A DNA stretch of 64,000 bases from Limnohabitans sp. INBF002 (lineage in GTDB: Bacteria; Pseudomonadota; Gammaproteobacteria; Burkholderiales; Burkholderiaceae_C), in contig NZ_AP027055.1 of assembly GCF_027924905.1 (NCBI RefSeq), forward strand, positions 2,108,001 to 2,172,000, in the 5' to 3' direction. Below are positions 9,204 through 18,929 of this stretch, in pieces (the stretch's first letter is position 1; every line of letters begins with the position of its first letter). A program made the translations under genes and the position numbers. Below the pieces are notes generated by a model that was not told the origin of the DNA, did no database searches, and worked only from the letters and a program-made list of their open reading frames with translations.

Positions 9204-10022
9204 ATGTGGATTGACACACATGGTCATTTAGACGCCGCCGAGTTTGACGCTGACCGCGCTGCGGTGCATCTGCGTGCACGCGCCGTAGGCGTCACGACCT
9301 GTGTGATTCCCGCGGTTGCAGCCGCTAACTTTGACACCGTGCGCTTGCTGGCCCATGCCCAGCAAGACGCTTACGCGCTGGGCATTCACCCGCTCTACAC
9401 ACCGCAAGCCACCGATGTCCATTTGGCACAACTTGATGCCGCGCTGCACACCCACCGTCATGACATGCGTTTGGTTGCCGTGGGTGAAATTGGCATTGAT
9501 GGTTTTGTGCCCGAGCTGAATAACTCGAAAGCGCTGGCCCAGCAGCAACGCTTTTACACAGCCCAGCTCAAACTCGCGCAACAACACCAACTGCCGGTCA
9601 TCTTGCACGTGCGCCGCAGTGCCGACCTGTTGCTCAAAGGTTTGCGCGACACACCCGTGGTGGGCGGCATTGCCCATGCGTTCAATGGCAGCTTGCAACA
9701 AGCGCAGGCCTTCATCGCCTTAGGCTTCAAGCTCGGCTTTGGCGGCGCACTCACCTATGACCGCGCTTTGCAGCTGCGCCGCTTGGCCACCGAGCTGCCA
9801 CTCTCGGCCATCGTGCTGGAGACCGATGCGCCCGACATTCCGCCGCATTGGCTGTACGCCACAGCCGAGCAACGCGCCGCTGGCCATCCCCAAGGCCGCA
9901 ACGAACCCGCCGAGCTGCCGCGCATCGCCCAAGTGCTGGCCGAGCTGCGCGGCATTTCCCTAGACGCGCTGGCCGCAGCCACCAGCGCGAACGCTCGAGT
10001 TGCCTTGCCACGCCTACAATGA
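9204..10022 (+). CDS. tatD: TatD-family metal-dependent hydrolase/DNase
   Basis: A 272-residue TIM-barrel metallohydrolase of the TatD family (3'-5' DNase/RNase activity in characterised members). Metal ligands are visible in DTHGHLD (HxH, residues 4-10), the glutamate of AVGEIGID, HVRRS and AHAFNG histidines, and ETDAPDIPPHWL for the catalytic aspartate. Length is normal. It is probably cotranscribed with the preceding regulator and the following rnm gene. Confidence 0.9.
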   Translation: MWIDTHGHLDAAEFDADRAAVHLRARAVGVTTCVIPAVAAANFDTVRLLAHAQQDAYALGIHPLYTPQATDVHLAQLDAALHTHRHDMRLVAVGEIGIDGFVPELNNSKALAQQQRFYTAQLKLAQQHQLPVILHVRRSADLLLKGLRDTPVVGGIAHAFNGSLQQAQAFIALGFKLGFGGALTYDRALQLRRLATELPLSAIVLETDAPDIPPHWLYATAEQRAAGHPQGRNEPAELPRIAQVLAELRGISLDALAAATSANARVALPRLQ

Positions 10023-10026
10023 AGGC

Positions 10027-10884
10027 GTGACTTCATCCATCCTCAACGCCGACCTGCACTGCCACTCCGTGGTCTCGGATGGCACGCTCACACCTGAGCA
10101 ATTGGCCGCTCGCGCCAAAGCCAACGGTGTCGAGCTGTGGGCCTTGACCGACCACGACGAAGTGGGCGGCCAAGACCGCGCCCTCGCCGCAGCCCACGCC
10201 AACGGCATGAAGTACCTCACAGGCACTGAAATTTCGGTCACCTTCGCCAACAAGACCGTCCACATCGTCGGTCTGGGCTTTGATGCCCATGACGAACAAC
10301 TGAAAACCGGCTTGCAGCGCACACGTGGTGGCCGCAGTGAGCGCGCCCAAGAAATGTCAGATGGCTTAGCCAAAGTGGGCATTCACGGCGCATATACAGG
10401 CGCTCTGAAATACGCCGGTAACCCAGAGTTGGTATCACGCACCCACTTCGCGCGCTTTCTCGTCGAAACCGGCGTGTGCCAAGACACCAACGAGGTGTTT
10501 CGTCGCTTCTTGACCGAAGGCAATCCCGGCTTTGTGCCGCACCGCTGGGCCTCGCTCAAGGACGCGGTGCAGTGGATCGTGCAAGCCAAGGGCATGGCGG
10601 TCATCGCTCATCCTGCGCGCTACGGCTTCACGCCCAACGAAGAATTTGCGCTCTTCACCGAATTCAAAAACCACGGCGGCCAAGGCGTAGAAGTGGTGAC
10701 CGGCAGCCACACGCCCGCGGAGTACGTCACCTACGCCGACATGGCCCAAGAGTTTGACTTCTTTGCCTCACGCGGCAGCGATTTCCACAGCCCACTTGAG
10801 AGCCGCATTGACCTAGGCACCCTGCCTTGGTTGCCCGGTCAACTCACCCCCGTGTGGGAAGCGCTCGCGGACCGAGTTCAATAA
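10027..10884 (+). CDS. rnm: PHP-domain 5'-3' exoribonuclease/phosphatase (RNase AM type)
   Basis: A 285-residue PHP phosphoesterase. Metal-binding motifs are clear: ADLHCHSVVSDGTL (HxH), LTDHDEVGG, GTEISVT, IAHPARYG and GSDFHSP. Length and motifs fit YciV/RNase AM, which trims 5' ends of rRNA and degrades short 5'-phosphorylated oligonucleotides. The GTG at 10027 is taken as start because it sits directly before the domain and behind GAAGG. An ATG at 10000 inside the end of tatD is the alternative. A yciO-like gene follows, as in enterobacteria. Confidence 0.87.
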   Translation: MTSSILNADLHCHSVVSDGTLTPEQLAARAKANGVELWALTDHDEVGGQDRALAAAHANGMKYLTGTEISVTFANKTVHIVGLGFDAHDEQLKTGLQRTRGGRSERAQEMSDGLAKVGIHGAYTGALKYAGNPELVSRTHFARFLVETGVCQDTNEVFRRFLTEGNPGFVPHRWASLKDAVQWIVQAKGMAVIAHPARYGFTPNEEFALFTEFKNHGGQGVEVVTGSHTPAEYVTYADMAQEFDFFASRGSDFHSPLESRIDLGTLPWLPGQLTPVWEALADRVQ

Positions 10885-10938
10885 AAAATTTAGTGGTGTG
10901 AGGCCACCACACCTGCTTACTTTTCGGCGTACACGTTC

Positions 10939-11574
10939 ATGGCTCAGTTTCTTCAAGTTCACCCCGACAACCCCCAACCCCGTTTGCTCAAGCAAGCCGT
11001 TCAGCTGTTGGAGCGCGGCGGTATCGTGGCCGTGCCCACCGACTCCAGCTATGCCTTGGTCTGCCACCTGGACGACAAAGCGGCGGTGGAGCAGATGCGT
11101 CGCATTCGCCAAGTGGACGACAAACATCACCTCACCTTGATGTGCCGCGATTTGTCCGAGCTGGCCAACTACGCCCGCGTGGACAACCGCCAATACCGTT
11201 TGCTCAAAGCCGCCACGCCCGGGGCCTACACCTTCATCTTGGAAGCCACCAAAGAAGTGCCCCGCCGCGTCAGCCACCCACAGCGCAAAACCATTGGCCT
11301 GCGCGTGCCGCTGAACAAAACCCTGCTCGATTTGCTTGAACTGCATGGCGCACCGCTGCTCGCCACCACCCTCATCGCCCCCGGCGAGACCGACCCGATG
11401 AACGATGCCGAAGAAATTCGCGACCGTTTTGAGCACGAACTGGCCGCCGTGATTGATGCCGGCGCTTGCCCGCTCGAACCCACCACCGTCGTGGACCTCA
11501 CACCCATGGACGGCGGGGGTGACCCCGAGGTGATCCGCCAAGGACGGGGGCCTCTGAGCACTTTGGGCCTGTGA
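10939..11574 (+). CDS. YciO/Sua5/YrdC-domain protein
   Basis: A 211-residue single-domain protein of the YrdC-like fold. The nucleotide-binding opening GGIVAVPTDSSYALVC (about residues 29-44) and the SHPQRKTIGLRVP segment are visible. It lacks the C-terminal Sua5 domain. The context (directly after rnm) points to YciO, a paralogue whose role is less clear than that of the true threonylcarbamoyl-adenylate synthase TsaC. I therefore do not claim the t6A reaction. Confidence 0.83.
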   Translation: MAQFLQVHPDNPQPRLLKQAVQLLERGGIVAVPTDSSYALVCHLDDKAAVEQMRRIRQVDDKHHLTLMCRDLSELANYARVDNRQYRLLKAATPGAYTFILEATKEVPRRVSHPQRKTIGLRVPLNKTLLDLLELHGAPLLATTLIAPGETDPMNDAEEIRDRFEHELAAVIDAGACPLEPTTVVDLTPMDGGGDPEVIRQGRGPLSTLGL

Positions 11575-11620
11575 GCCGCCGCACAACTAGACCCAAAGTG
11601 TTGAATGCGACAATTGCACC

Positions 11621-12292
11621 GTGAATTTCCCTGACCTGATTCAAACCATTCTGATTTACGGCCTGCCCGTGGTGTTTGCCATCACGCTGCACGAGGCCGC
11701 CCACGGCTACGTCGCGCACTTACGCGGCGACAACACGGCCTGGATGATGGGGCGCGTGACGCTCAACCCCATGCCGCACATCGACCCCATGGGCACGCTG
11801 GTCATGCCCATCGTGTTGTTCTTGGCGACGGGCGGCAACTTTTTATTTGGCTATGCGCGACCTGTGCCCGTGAACTTCAGCCGCTTGCACCATCCCAAGC
11901 GCGACATGGTTTGGGTGGCCCTTGCAGGCCCGGCTGTCAACTTCATCCAAGCCTTTGTGTGGGCCTTCGCCATGTACGGGCTGATCGCCGCAGGCGTAGA
12001 AGAACGCTATTTCATCGAGGTCTGCAAAGCTGGCGTCAAAGTGAATGCCGTGATGTTTGCCTTCAATTTATTTCCGCTGCCGCCGCTCGACGGGGGACGC
12101 ATCTTGGTGGGCTTGCTGCCTTGGAAGCAAGCCGTGTGGCTGTCGCGCGTTGAGCCTTATGGCTTTTACATCGTGATGGCCTTGGTCATTTTGAAAGTCG
12201 TCGACACCTTGTGGATGGCGCCCATCATGTCGCTCACCTTTGAGTTGCTGAGCCTCATGCTCAGTCCGTTTGAATTTTTACTGAAGCCTTGA
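11621..12292 (+). CDS. Site-2 protease family (M50) membrane metalloprotease
   Basis: A 223-residue multi-spanning membrane protein. The zinc-protease motif HEAAH lies in the first transmembrane region (ITLHEAAHGYVAHL, about residues 21-34), and the second catalytic element is LFPLPPLDGGRIL (about 150-162). At least five hydrophobic segments are present and there is no PDZ domain, so this is the minimal YwhC/SpoIVFB-like form rather than RseP. The start is a GTG. The gene stops 2 bp before trpS. The substrate is unknown. Confidence 0.88.
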   Translation: MNFPDLIQTILIYGLPVVFAITLHEAAHGYVAHLRGDNTAWMMGRVTLNPMPHIDPMGTLVMPIVLFLATGGNFLFGYARPVPVNFSRLHHPKRDMVWVALAGPAVNFIQAFVWAFAMYGLIAAGVEERYFIEVCKAGVKVNAVMFAFNLFPLPPLDGGRILVGLLPWKQAVWLSRVEPYGFYIVMALVILKVVDTLWMAPIMSLTFELLSLMLSPFEFLLKP

Positions 12293-12294
12293 AC

Positions 12295-13491
12295 ATGAAA
12301 GAACGCGTTCTCTCCGGCATGCGCCCCACGGGTGCCTTGCATTTGGGTCACTACCACGGTGCTTTGAAAAACTGGGTGCGTTTGCAGTCCGAGATGGATT
12401 GCTTCTACTTCGTGGCCGACTGGCACGCCCTCACCACGCACTACGAAAACCGCGAAGTGATTGAGAAGAACGTGTATGAGATGGTGATTGACTGGCTCGC
12501 TGCTGGCCTTGATCCCAACGCTTGCACCATCTTTTTGCAAAGCCGTATTCCTGAACACGCTGAGTTGTTCACGCTCTTGGCCATGGGCACACCGCTGGGT
12601 TGGTTGGAGCGCGTGCCCACCTACAAAGACCAGCAAGAAAAGCTCAAGGACAAAGACTTGGCCACCTACGGCTTCTTGGGCTACCCGCTGCTGCAAGCAG
12701 CCGACATCTTGATCTACAAAGCCAAGCACGTGCCTGTGGGCGAAGACCAAGCCAGCCACGTCGAGCTGACGCGTGAAGCCGCGCGCCGCTTCAACCACTT
12801 GTATGGCCGCGAAATCAACGCGGAAGAAAAAGTGCAAGCCTCGCTGGCCAAACTGCCCAAAGACAGCGTCAAGCGCTTCGAGAAAGCACGCAAGGCCTAC
12901 CAAGAAACAGGCGATGCCAAGGCCATGGAAGGCGCGTTGGGCTATATCGCATCAGCGCCTGAATTGGACGAGCAAGACCGCGAGCGCTTGGGCGGCTACT
13001 TCAAGGGCACAGGCAAAGTCATCTTGACCGAACCACACGCGCTGTACACCCAAGCCAGCAAACTGCCAGGCTTGGATGGTGCCAAGATGAGCAAGAGTTA
13101 CAACAACTCGATTGCCATTCGCGAAGACCGCGCCACGCTGGAGCACAAGGTCAAGCGCATGCCCACCGACCCCGCGCGCCAAAAGCGCACCGACGTGGGC
13201 GACCCCGACAAGTGCCCCGTGTGGCAATTTCACCTGGTCTACAGCGACGAAGGCCAACGCCAGTGGGTCTCCCAAGGCTGCAAAACCGCAGGCATTGGCT
13301 GCTTGGACTGCAAACAACCCATCATTGAAGCCATCTTGCGTGAGCAACAGCCCATGCTCGAACGTGCGGAACCGTACATCACCAACCCCAAAATTGTCCG
13401 CGACATCGTCGATGCAGGTACTGAAAAAGCACGCATCACAGCTCGGGAAACCATGCAGGATGTCCGATCTGCAATGGGGCTAAACTACTAA
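12295..13491 (+). CDS. trpS: Tryptophanyl-tRNA synthetase with a four-cysteine cluster motif
   Basis: A class I aminoacyl-tRNA synthetase that charges tRNA-Trp. The HIGH-like motif is in RPTGALHLGHYHGAL (about residues 9-23) and the KMSKS motif in GAKMSKSYNN (about 263-272). At 398 residues it is some 60 longer than the common bacterial enzyme. The extra C-terminal part holds C307-x21-C329-x6-C336-x2-C339. That is almost the C-x22-C-x6-C-x2-C signature reported for the [4Fe-4S]-containing TrpRS of Thermotoga maritima, so a cluster next to the anticodon-binding region is likely. The ATG at 12295 follows the protease stop by 2 bp. Confidence 0.96.
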   Translation: MKERVLSGMRPTGALHLGHYHGALKNWVRLQSEMDCFYFVADWHALTTHYENREVIEKNVYEMVIDWLAAGLDPNACTIFLQSRIPEHAELFTLLAMGTPLGWLERVPTYKDQQEKLKDKDLATYGFLGYPLLQAADILIYKAKHVPVGEDQASHVELTREAARRFNHLYGREINAEEKVQASLAKLPKDSVKRFEKARKAYQETGDAKAMEGALGYIASAPELDEQDRERLGGYFKGTGKVILTEPHALYTQASKLPGLDGAKMSKSYNNSIAIREDRATLEHKVKRMPTDPARQKRTDVGDPDKCPVWQFHLVYSDEGQRQWVSQGCKTAGIGCLDCKQPIIEAILREQQPMLERAEPYITNPKIVRDIVDAGTEKARITARETMQDVRSAMGLNY

Positions 13492-13513
13492 TATTGATTC
13501 AGGAGTAATAAAA

Positions 13514-14104
13514 ATGAGTATGTACATCATTGACGACCATCCTTTGGTTCGCCAAGCCATTGCCATGTTGTTGCGCCGTATGCGTCCCGCATCGAAAGTG
13601 ATCGAATTAGAGAAATTCAGCGAATTGCAAGCTGCCATCATCAAAAACGGTGAGCCAGAGTTGTTTGTGCTCGACTTGTTGCTGCCTGGCGTGAAAGGCA
13701 CGTCAGCTGTCAAAGAAATCAAAACCATGTACGCCACCGTGCCCTTGGCCGTGATTTCTTCGATGCCTGCTGGCGAAGCGGAAGAAACATGCATCGAAGC
13801 CGGTGCCGACATTTACATCGAGAAGTCCACGGCGGCCAACGAAATCTCCTCTGCCATCCAAGGTTTGTTTGCCGCTGAGAACGGTGACGAAGAAGTAGTG
13901 GCTGTGGGCGAGACCAAATTGTCTAAGCGCCAAAAGCAACTCATCGTCATGTTGGACCGTGGTTTGAGCAACCGCGACATTGCCGCCGAGCTGGACATCA
14001 GCGAACACACGGTGAAGGTTCACCTGTGGCGCTTGTTCCGTCGCTTGGACGTGAAAAGCCGCACGCAAACGCTGCACTTCGCACGCATGAACGGCTTGCT
14101 GTAA
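13514..14104 (+). CDS. Orphan LuxR/NarL-type response regulator
   Basis: A 196-residue two-domain regulator. The receiver domain (residues 1-115) shows the acidic pair D7-D8 and phosphoacceptor D54 in FVLDLLLPG, with the conserved lysine in IEKS. The C-terminal LuxR-type HTH (about 137-196) has LSKRQKQLIVMLDRGLSNRD and SEHTVKVHL. AGGAG precedes the ATG. No sensor kinase is next to it. It follows trpS by 22 bp, and its message ends at a very strong hairpin. Its targets are unknown. Confidence 0.9.
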   Translation: MSMYIIDDHPLVRQAIAMLLRRMRPASKVIELEKFSELQAAIIKNGEPELFVLDLLLPGVKGTSAVKEIKTMYATVPLAVISSMPAGEAEETCIEAGADIYIEKSTAANEISSAIQGLFAAENGDEEVVAVGETKLSKRQKQLIVMLDRGLSNRDIAAELDISEHTVKVHLWRLFRRLDVKSRTQTLHFARMNGLL

Positions 14105-14116
14105 CCAGCACCCCGC

Positions 14117-14163
14117 CCAACAAAAAGCCCCGCAGTTTTCAAAACTGCGGGGCTTTTTGTTGG
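14117..14163. terminator. Bidirectional intrinsic terminator, perfect 47-bp inverted repeat
   Basis: A perfect palindrome with 23-bp arms around a single central base at 14140. The GC core GCCCCGCAGTTTT / AAAACTGCGGGGC is flanked by A5 on one side and T5 on the other, so it terminates in both directions. It lies between the convergent response-regulator gene and ccmI. Confidence 0.95.
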
Positions 14164-14179
14164 CCTGTGCCGCGTGTGA

Positions 14180-15502
14180 TTAAGGCGTGGCTTGCAAGGT
14201 GTCACGCACCATCAAGTTCAAACCTTTGCTGCCCGGCTTCACAGGCGTGAGGCTCACGCCGTAGTCACCCGGTTGCGCAGTGGCTTGCCCGCTCTTGGAG
14301 ATGCGCACGCGCACCGTGACCTCGTCCATGCTCGAGAGCTTGACGCTGGGGTTCATCGCAGTGCTGTCGTCGAGCACAAAGTCCAAAGGCAGTTTGTCTG
14401 CCGTGGTGCGCACGATGGCCACAGGCATGCGTGAACCCGTCACAGGCGTGGCATACACAAACACGGTGTCCGTGGGGGCCACCAAGCCTTTGAGTTCTTT
14501 CACCAAGGTCACGCGGCCGCTGATGCTGGTCGCTGCGAGGGTCGCCTGACTGGCTTGCAAGTTAGCCGCTGGCTCTGCCGCACGTGGCGGAATAGCAGGC
14601 AGGCCCAATTTGTTGCGCGCCTCTGCAATGGCACGGTCTAGCTCTGGCGCATCAGGTGAATCAGCAGGCACAACCTCACGGGCACGCTCCCAATAACGCA
14701 AGGCGGTGGTGAAATTCATCTCCGCATAAGACGCACTGCCCGCCAAGAACAAGGCGTTGAGGTGATGCGGGTCTGCGGTGAGCACGCGCTGGATGATGGA
14801 CCAAGGCTCGCCTGCGAAACTGCCGCCGTTCTTTTGCGCCAACACTTCAGCACGTTCAATCGACAAGTTGTCATCGCGGCTCAAGGCCAAGGCTTTGGCA
14901 AAGGCCTCAGCAGACTCTTCAAAATGGCCACGCGCGCGTTGAACGCGACCGAGCATGACCCAGCCTTCCATGCTGTTGGGTTCGTCTTGCAAACGGCGGG
15001 TCAAGGCCGTGGCCATTTCGGTCAATTTCTCGGGTGTGACTTCAGCGGATGAATCCACACCTTGCTTCAAAGCCATCGGGTCCAAGGCGGCGGGCTCGCC
15101 CAACACGCTGTACATCAGCATGGACGACACAGGCACCACAAACACCAGCACCGCAATACTGAGCCAAGGCTTTTGCCACACCACGGTAGACGTAGGGGGT
15201 GCAGGCTGGACAGTTTCATCAAGGCCAGCGACATCGGCCAACAAACGTTCAGACAACTCATCACGCGCGGCTTTGAGTTCTTCGTAGTTCAAGTTGCCCA
15301 TCACGTATTCGCGGTCCAACTCGGCCAGTTGGTCGCGGTACACCGCGGCGTTGGCTTTGGCGGGGTCATTGATGGCATCGGCTTGATGTGCGGCCAAGCG
15401 CGCGCCTTGTTGCGAACCACGCCAAAGCGCCACACTCAACACGACCAACACCACGGCCATCATGGCCACGGCGACATAAATAAAAGCGAGTGCGGGATTC
15501 AC
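14180..15502 (-). CDS. ccmI: Cytochrome c maturation protein CcmI
   Basis: A 440-residue apocytochrome c chaperone of the CcmHI heme-lyase module. Two N-terminal transmembrane segments frame a cytoplasmic loop (about residues 5-28 and 111-132). A TPR-rich periplasmic domain follows (LTRRLQDEPNSMEGWVMLGR and repeats, ~165-290), then a C-terminal beta-rich domain with SISGRVTLVKELKGLV typical of full-length CcmI. It is the last gene of the ccm operon. Its start is 1 bp from the ccmH stop. Confidence 0.95.
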   Translation of the reverse strand: MNPALAFIYVAVAMMAVVLVVLSVALWRGSQQGARLAAHQADAINDPAKANAAVYRDQLAELDREYVMGNLNYEELKAARDELSERLLADVAGLDETVQPAPPTSTVVWQKPWLSIAVLVFVVPVSSMLMYSVLGEPAALDPMALKQGVDSSAEVTPEKLTEMATALTRRLQDEPNSMEGWVMLGRVQRARGHFEESAEAFAKALALSRDDNLSIERAEVLAQKNGGSFAGEPWSIIQRVLTADPHHLNALFLAGSASYAEMNFTTALRYWERAREVVPADSPDAPELDRAIAEARNKLGLPAIPPRAAEPAANLQASQATLAATSISGRVTLVKELKGLVAPTDTVFVYATPVTGSRMPVAIVRTTADKLPLDFVLDDSTAMNPSVKLSSMDEVTVRVRISKSGQATAQPGDYGVSLTPVKPGSKGLNLMVRDTLQATP

Positions 15503-15503
15503 A

Positions 15504-15968
15504 TCAACCTTTCAACAGTTGTTTGGCGCGTTCGCGCGCTTCATCGCTCAAAGCGGCAGGTGCGGCCAAGGCGCGGCGCTGGCGCAAATAGACACCGAGG
15601 AAGATGGCAGCGATGACCAGCAACAAAAACGGGCCAAACCACAACACCCATGTCAAAGGCTTGACCTCGGGGCGGTACAACACAAAGTCACCATAACGTG
15701 CCACCAAGAAGTCTTTGATTTCTTGGTCAGACTTACCCGCACGAATCAGCTCGCGCACTTCTTGACGCAAGTCGTCCGCCAACTCGGCATGCGAGGAAGC
15801 CAAAGATTCGTTTTGACACACCAAACAACGCAGCTCTTGCGAGATGTCCACCAAGCGGGCTTCGAGCTTGGGGTCGTCCGCCATGGGTACCGCCTCGCGG
15901 CCTGTGCTGACAGATGCAAACAACACAAGGCTCATCGCCATCGCGACACGAACAACAATGCGCTTCAT
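15504..15968 (-). CDS. ccmH: Cytochrome c maturation thiol reductase CcmH
   Basis: A 154-residue protein that reduces the heme-binding cysteines of apocytochromes. It has a signal peptide (residues 1-23), the catalytic LRCLVCQN motif with C48 and C51, then a three-helix bundle and a C-terminal membrane anchor (WVLWFGPFLLLVIAAIFLGV, ~109-128). This is the short CcmL-type form; the TPR part is the separate CcmI. It overlaps the ccmG stop by 4 bp. Confidence 0.96.
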   Translation of the reverse strand: MKRIVVRVAMAMSLVLFASVSTGREAVPMADDPKLEARLVDISQELRCLVCQNESLASSHAELADDLRQEVRELIRAGKSDQEIKDFLVARYGDFVLYRPEVKPLTWVLWFGPFLLLVIAAIFLGVYLRQRRALAAPAALSDEARERAKQLLKG

Positions 15969-16546
15969 GACTTGTTCAACTCCGCAATCAAAGGCAAGAC
16001 TTTGTCAGCCAACAACGCGGGGGTGACAGCGCCCACAAACTTGTAGCGAATCACACCGGCCTTGTCGATGACGTAGGTCTCGGGCACGCCGTACACGCCG
16101 TAATTAATGCCCACGCGGCCATCCAGGTCCATGACCGACGTCACATACGGGTTGCCATGGCGTTTGAGCCAGACTTGGCTGCGCTCGCGTGCGAGCTTGA
16201 GCTTTTCGTCAAACGGCGATTTGTAGGCGGGGTCTTGCGGCTGAATTTCTTTGTAGCTCAGGCCCACGATAGGAACTTGGTTTTTTTCTGAAAACGCCAC
16301 AAGCACAGGGTGCTCTTCGCGGCACGCCACACACCAGGTGGCCCATACATTGAGCATCCACACTTGGCCCTGCATGTCCACGGGTGAGAACTTGGCATCG
16401 CCCGGCTCGAGTGTGAACAAGGTGAAATGTGGCGCTGGCTTGCCAATCAAGGGCGACGGGATTTCACGCGGGTCGCGCTTCAAGCCCACGGCCAAAAACA
16501 CCACCAAGCCGATGAACAACACCAGCGGAATCAAAACTTTTTTCAT
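15965..16546 (-). CDS. ccmG: Thiol:disulfide interchange protein CcmG (DsbE)
   Basis: A 193-residue membrane-anchored periplasmic thioredoxin that reduces CcmH or apocytochrome c. The N-terminal anchor is LIPLVLFIGLVVFLAVGL (residues 5-22). The active site is WCVAC (C72, C75) inside MLNVWATWCVACREEHP, and the cis-proline loop is GVYGVPETYVID. The start at 16546 follows the conserved MKK plus anchor; longer starts lie inside ccmF, whose stop overlaps by 4 bp. Confidence 0.96.
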   Translation of the reverse strand: MKKVLIPLVLFIGLVVFLAVGLKRDPREIPSPLIGKPAPHFTLFTLEPGDAKFSPVDMQGQVWMLNVWATWCVACREEHPVLVAFSEKNQVPIVGLSYKEIQPQDPAYKSPFDEKLKLARERSQVWLKRHGNPYVTSVMDLDGRVGINYGVYGVPETYVIDKAGVIRYKFVGAVTPALLADKVLPLIAELNKS

Positions 16547-18462
16547 TTGCGGTATCTCCGGTCCAGTGCAGCCAACACGCCACCCAACACCATCAGCAAC
16601 ACACCGCCCCACAGCCACGGCACAAACGGTTTGTAGTACACCCGCATGCTCCACTCGGTGCGTGCGTCATCCAGCGGCTCGCCCAACGACACATACAAAT
16701 CGCGCATGAAGCCCGAGTCAATGCCCGCTTCGGTCATCGCCATGGCCGATGAGAAATAGCGGCGCTTTTCAGGCTGCAAAATTTCAATGACCTTGTCGTC
16801 GCGCAGCACTTGCACATCGGCACGCACGGCCTTGTAGTTGGGGCCACGCACTTCGTCGAGCGAATTCAAGCGGAAGGTGTAAGGCGCGATGGTGACCACG
16901 TCACCAATTTGCATGCGCACATCGCGCTCGACCTCGTAACACTTCACACCCGTGATGCCAATCACCAACACCGCCATGCCCAAGTGCGCGATGTGTTGCC
17001 CCCAGAAAGATGCGCCAATACGCCCCGGCTTACCCACACGCTCAATCACTTGTTGCGCTGTACCCAAAGCCACCCAGCAACCGAGGAACAAACCAAACGC
17101 CGCACCGATGGACCAACCACCCAACACAAACGGCAAGAGCACGGCCAGCGCAACCGCGCCAGCAAAGGTCCAACGCAACTTGTGGGCAATCTCACGCACA
17201 TTGGCATCACGCCAACGCGCCACCGAACCCGGAACCATCAAAAACACAGTCGGCACGAGCAACGGTGCAAACACCGCATTGAAGTAAGGCGGCCCCACCG
17301 ACAACTTACCCATATTGAGTGCATCAATGATGAGCGGGTAAATCGTGCCCAGCAACACCGCCGCAGTGGCCACCACCAACAACACGCTGTTGGCCAACAA
17401 GAACGATTCACGCGACACCAACTCCATGCGGCCACCCAAGGCCACGCGTGGCGCACGCCAAGCAAACAGCGTGAGCGACGCGCCCACCACCACCGCCAAG
17501 AACACCAAAATAAACACACCGCGCTTGGGGTCAGACGCAAACGCGTGCACCGAGGTGAGCACGCCTGAACGAACCAAGAACGTCCCTAGCAGCGACAGCG
17601 AAAAAGCGGCAATGGCCAGCAACACCGTCCATGCTTTGAAGCTGCCGCGTTTCTCGGTCACCATCAACGAGTGAATGAGTGCCGTGCCAACCAACCAAGG
17701 CATGAGTGAGGCGTTTTCAACGGGGTCCCAAAACCACCAGCCGCCCCAGCCGAGTTCGTAATACGCCCACCAAGAACCGAGGCCAATGCCAAAGGTGAGG
17801 AAGGTCCAAGCCACCACCGTCCATGGGCGCGACCAACGCGCCCACGCCGCATCTAAGCGACCACTCATCAAAGCAGACACCGCAAACGCAAATGCCACGG
17901 CCATGCCCACATAGCCCATGTAGAGCATGGGCGGGTGAATGACCAAGCCTGGGTCTTGCAGCAAGGGATTCAAATCTTTGCCATCCATGGCCGCTGGCAA
18001 CAAACGCTCAAACGGGTTGGAGGTGGTCAAGATGAACAGCAAGAAGCCCACCGAAATCAAACCCAACACGCCAATCACACGGGCCACCATGTCGAGTGGC
18101 AAGCTGCGCGAGAACACCGCCACAGCCACGGTCCACAGCGACAACAACAACACCCACAGCAAGAGCGAACCTTCATGGCCACCCCATACCGCCGCAAATT
18201 GGTAGGGCTTGGGTAGCAAGGAATTGGAATGCTGCGACACATACAACACCGAAAAATCGTTGTTCAAAAACGAAGCAGCCAATGCACCAAACGCAAACGC
18301 CACCAACACGAATTGCAAAGCAGCCGTGGGGCGAGCCAACGATTGCAACGTGATTTGTGTTTGCGAGTTCCGCACCAAGGTGCCTGCAATGGGCAACACG
18401 CCTTGCATCACGGCCACCACAGCAGCGAGCATGAGCGCGAAATTACCGAGTTCTGGAATCAT
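16543..18462 (-). CDS. ccmF: Heme lyase subunit CcmF
   Basis: A 639-residue multi-spanning membrane protein that attaches heme to apocytochrome c with CcmH/CcmI. The tryptophan-rich WWD heme-handling segment is [19 protein letters not shown], with conserved histidines near [12 protein letters not shown] and [10 protein letters not shown] around it. The C-terminal periplasmic domain and last anchor ([20 protein letters not shown]) are complete. Length is normal. It overlaps ccmE and ccmG by a few bases each, indicating translational coupling. Confidence 0.97.
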   Translation of the reverse strand: MIPELGNFALMLAAVVAVMQGVLPIAGTLVRNSQTQITLQSLARPTAALQFVLVAFAFGALAASFLNNDFSVLYVSQHSNSLLPKPYQFAAVWGGHEGSLLLWVLLLSLWTVAVAVFSRSLPLDMVARVIGVLGLISVGFLLFILTTSNPFERLLPAAMDGKDLNPLLQDPGLVIHPPMLYMGYVGMAVAFAFAVSALMSGRLDAAWARWSRPWTVVAWTFLTFGIGLGSWWAYYELGWGGWWFWDPVENASLMPWLVGTALIHSLMVTEKRGSFKAWTVLLAIAAFSLSLLGTFLVRSGVLTSVHAFASDPKRGVFILVFLAVVVGASLTLFAWRAPRVALGGRMELVSRESFLLANSVLLVVATAAVLLGTIYPLIIDALNMGKLSVGPPYFNAVFAPLLVPTVFLMVPGSVARWRDANVREIAHKLRWTFAGAVALAVLLPFVLGGWSIGAAFGLFLGCWVALGTAQQVIERVGKPGRIGASFWGQHIAHLGMAVLVIGITGVKCYEVERDVRMQIGDVVTIAPYTFRLNSLDEVRGPNYKAVRADVQVLRDDKVIEILQPEKRRYFSSAMAMTEAGIDSGFMRDLYVSLGEPLDDARTEWSMRVYYKPFVPWLWGGVLLMVLGGVLAALDRRYRK

Positions 18463-18929
18463 GGATTGCCTTTGATGGGGGCTGGCGTTTGCACAGACTT
18501 GGCCGCTTTGGCAGCAGCCGCTTCGTCCATCGCGTGTTGGGCCTCAGGAGGCATGTAGTTTTCGTCATGCTTGGCCAACACTTCACTGGCTACAAATATG
18601 CCGTCTTCACCCAGTTTGCCCTGCGACACGACGCCTTTGCCCTCTTTGAACAAATCGGGCAACAGGCCTACATAGGTCACGGGCATTTCGTGCACGGTGT
18701 CGGTGATCACAAAGCGGACGGTGTTGCCATCGCGCACCAAGCTGCCTTCTTTCACCATACCGCCCGCGCGAAAGGTGCGGCCCTTGGGTGCTTCGCCCTT
18801 GCTCACTTGCGTGGGTGTGAAGAAAAACACCAAATTGCTTTGGAAGGCGTTCAGCACAAAAGCCGCTGCCGCGCACAACACCACGATGCCAGCGGCAATG
18901 AGTGCAAATCGTTTGGTTCTGGGTTTCAT
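18459..18929 (-). CDS. ccmE: Periplasmic heme chaperone CcmE
   Basis: A 156-residue heme chaperone. It has an N-terminal membrane anchor (about residues 8-28), an OB-fold domain, and the covalent heme-binding H121 in KHDENYMP with Y125. The start is the ATG at 18929, which overlaps the ccmD stop as TGATG. The GTG one codon earlier is less likely. Confidence 0.96.
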   Translation of the reverse strand: MKPRTKRFALIAAGIVVLCAAAAFVLNAFQSNLVFFFTPTQVSKGEAPKGRTFRAGGMVKEGSLVRDGNTVRFVITDTVHEMPVTYVGLLPDLFKEGKGVVSQGKLGEDGIFVASEVLAKHDENYMPPEAQHAMDEAAAAKAAKSVQTPAPIKGNP

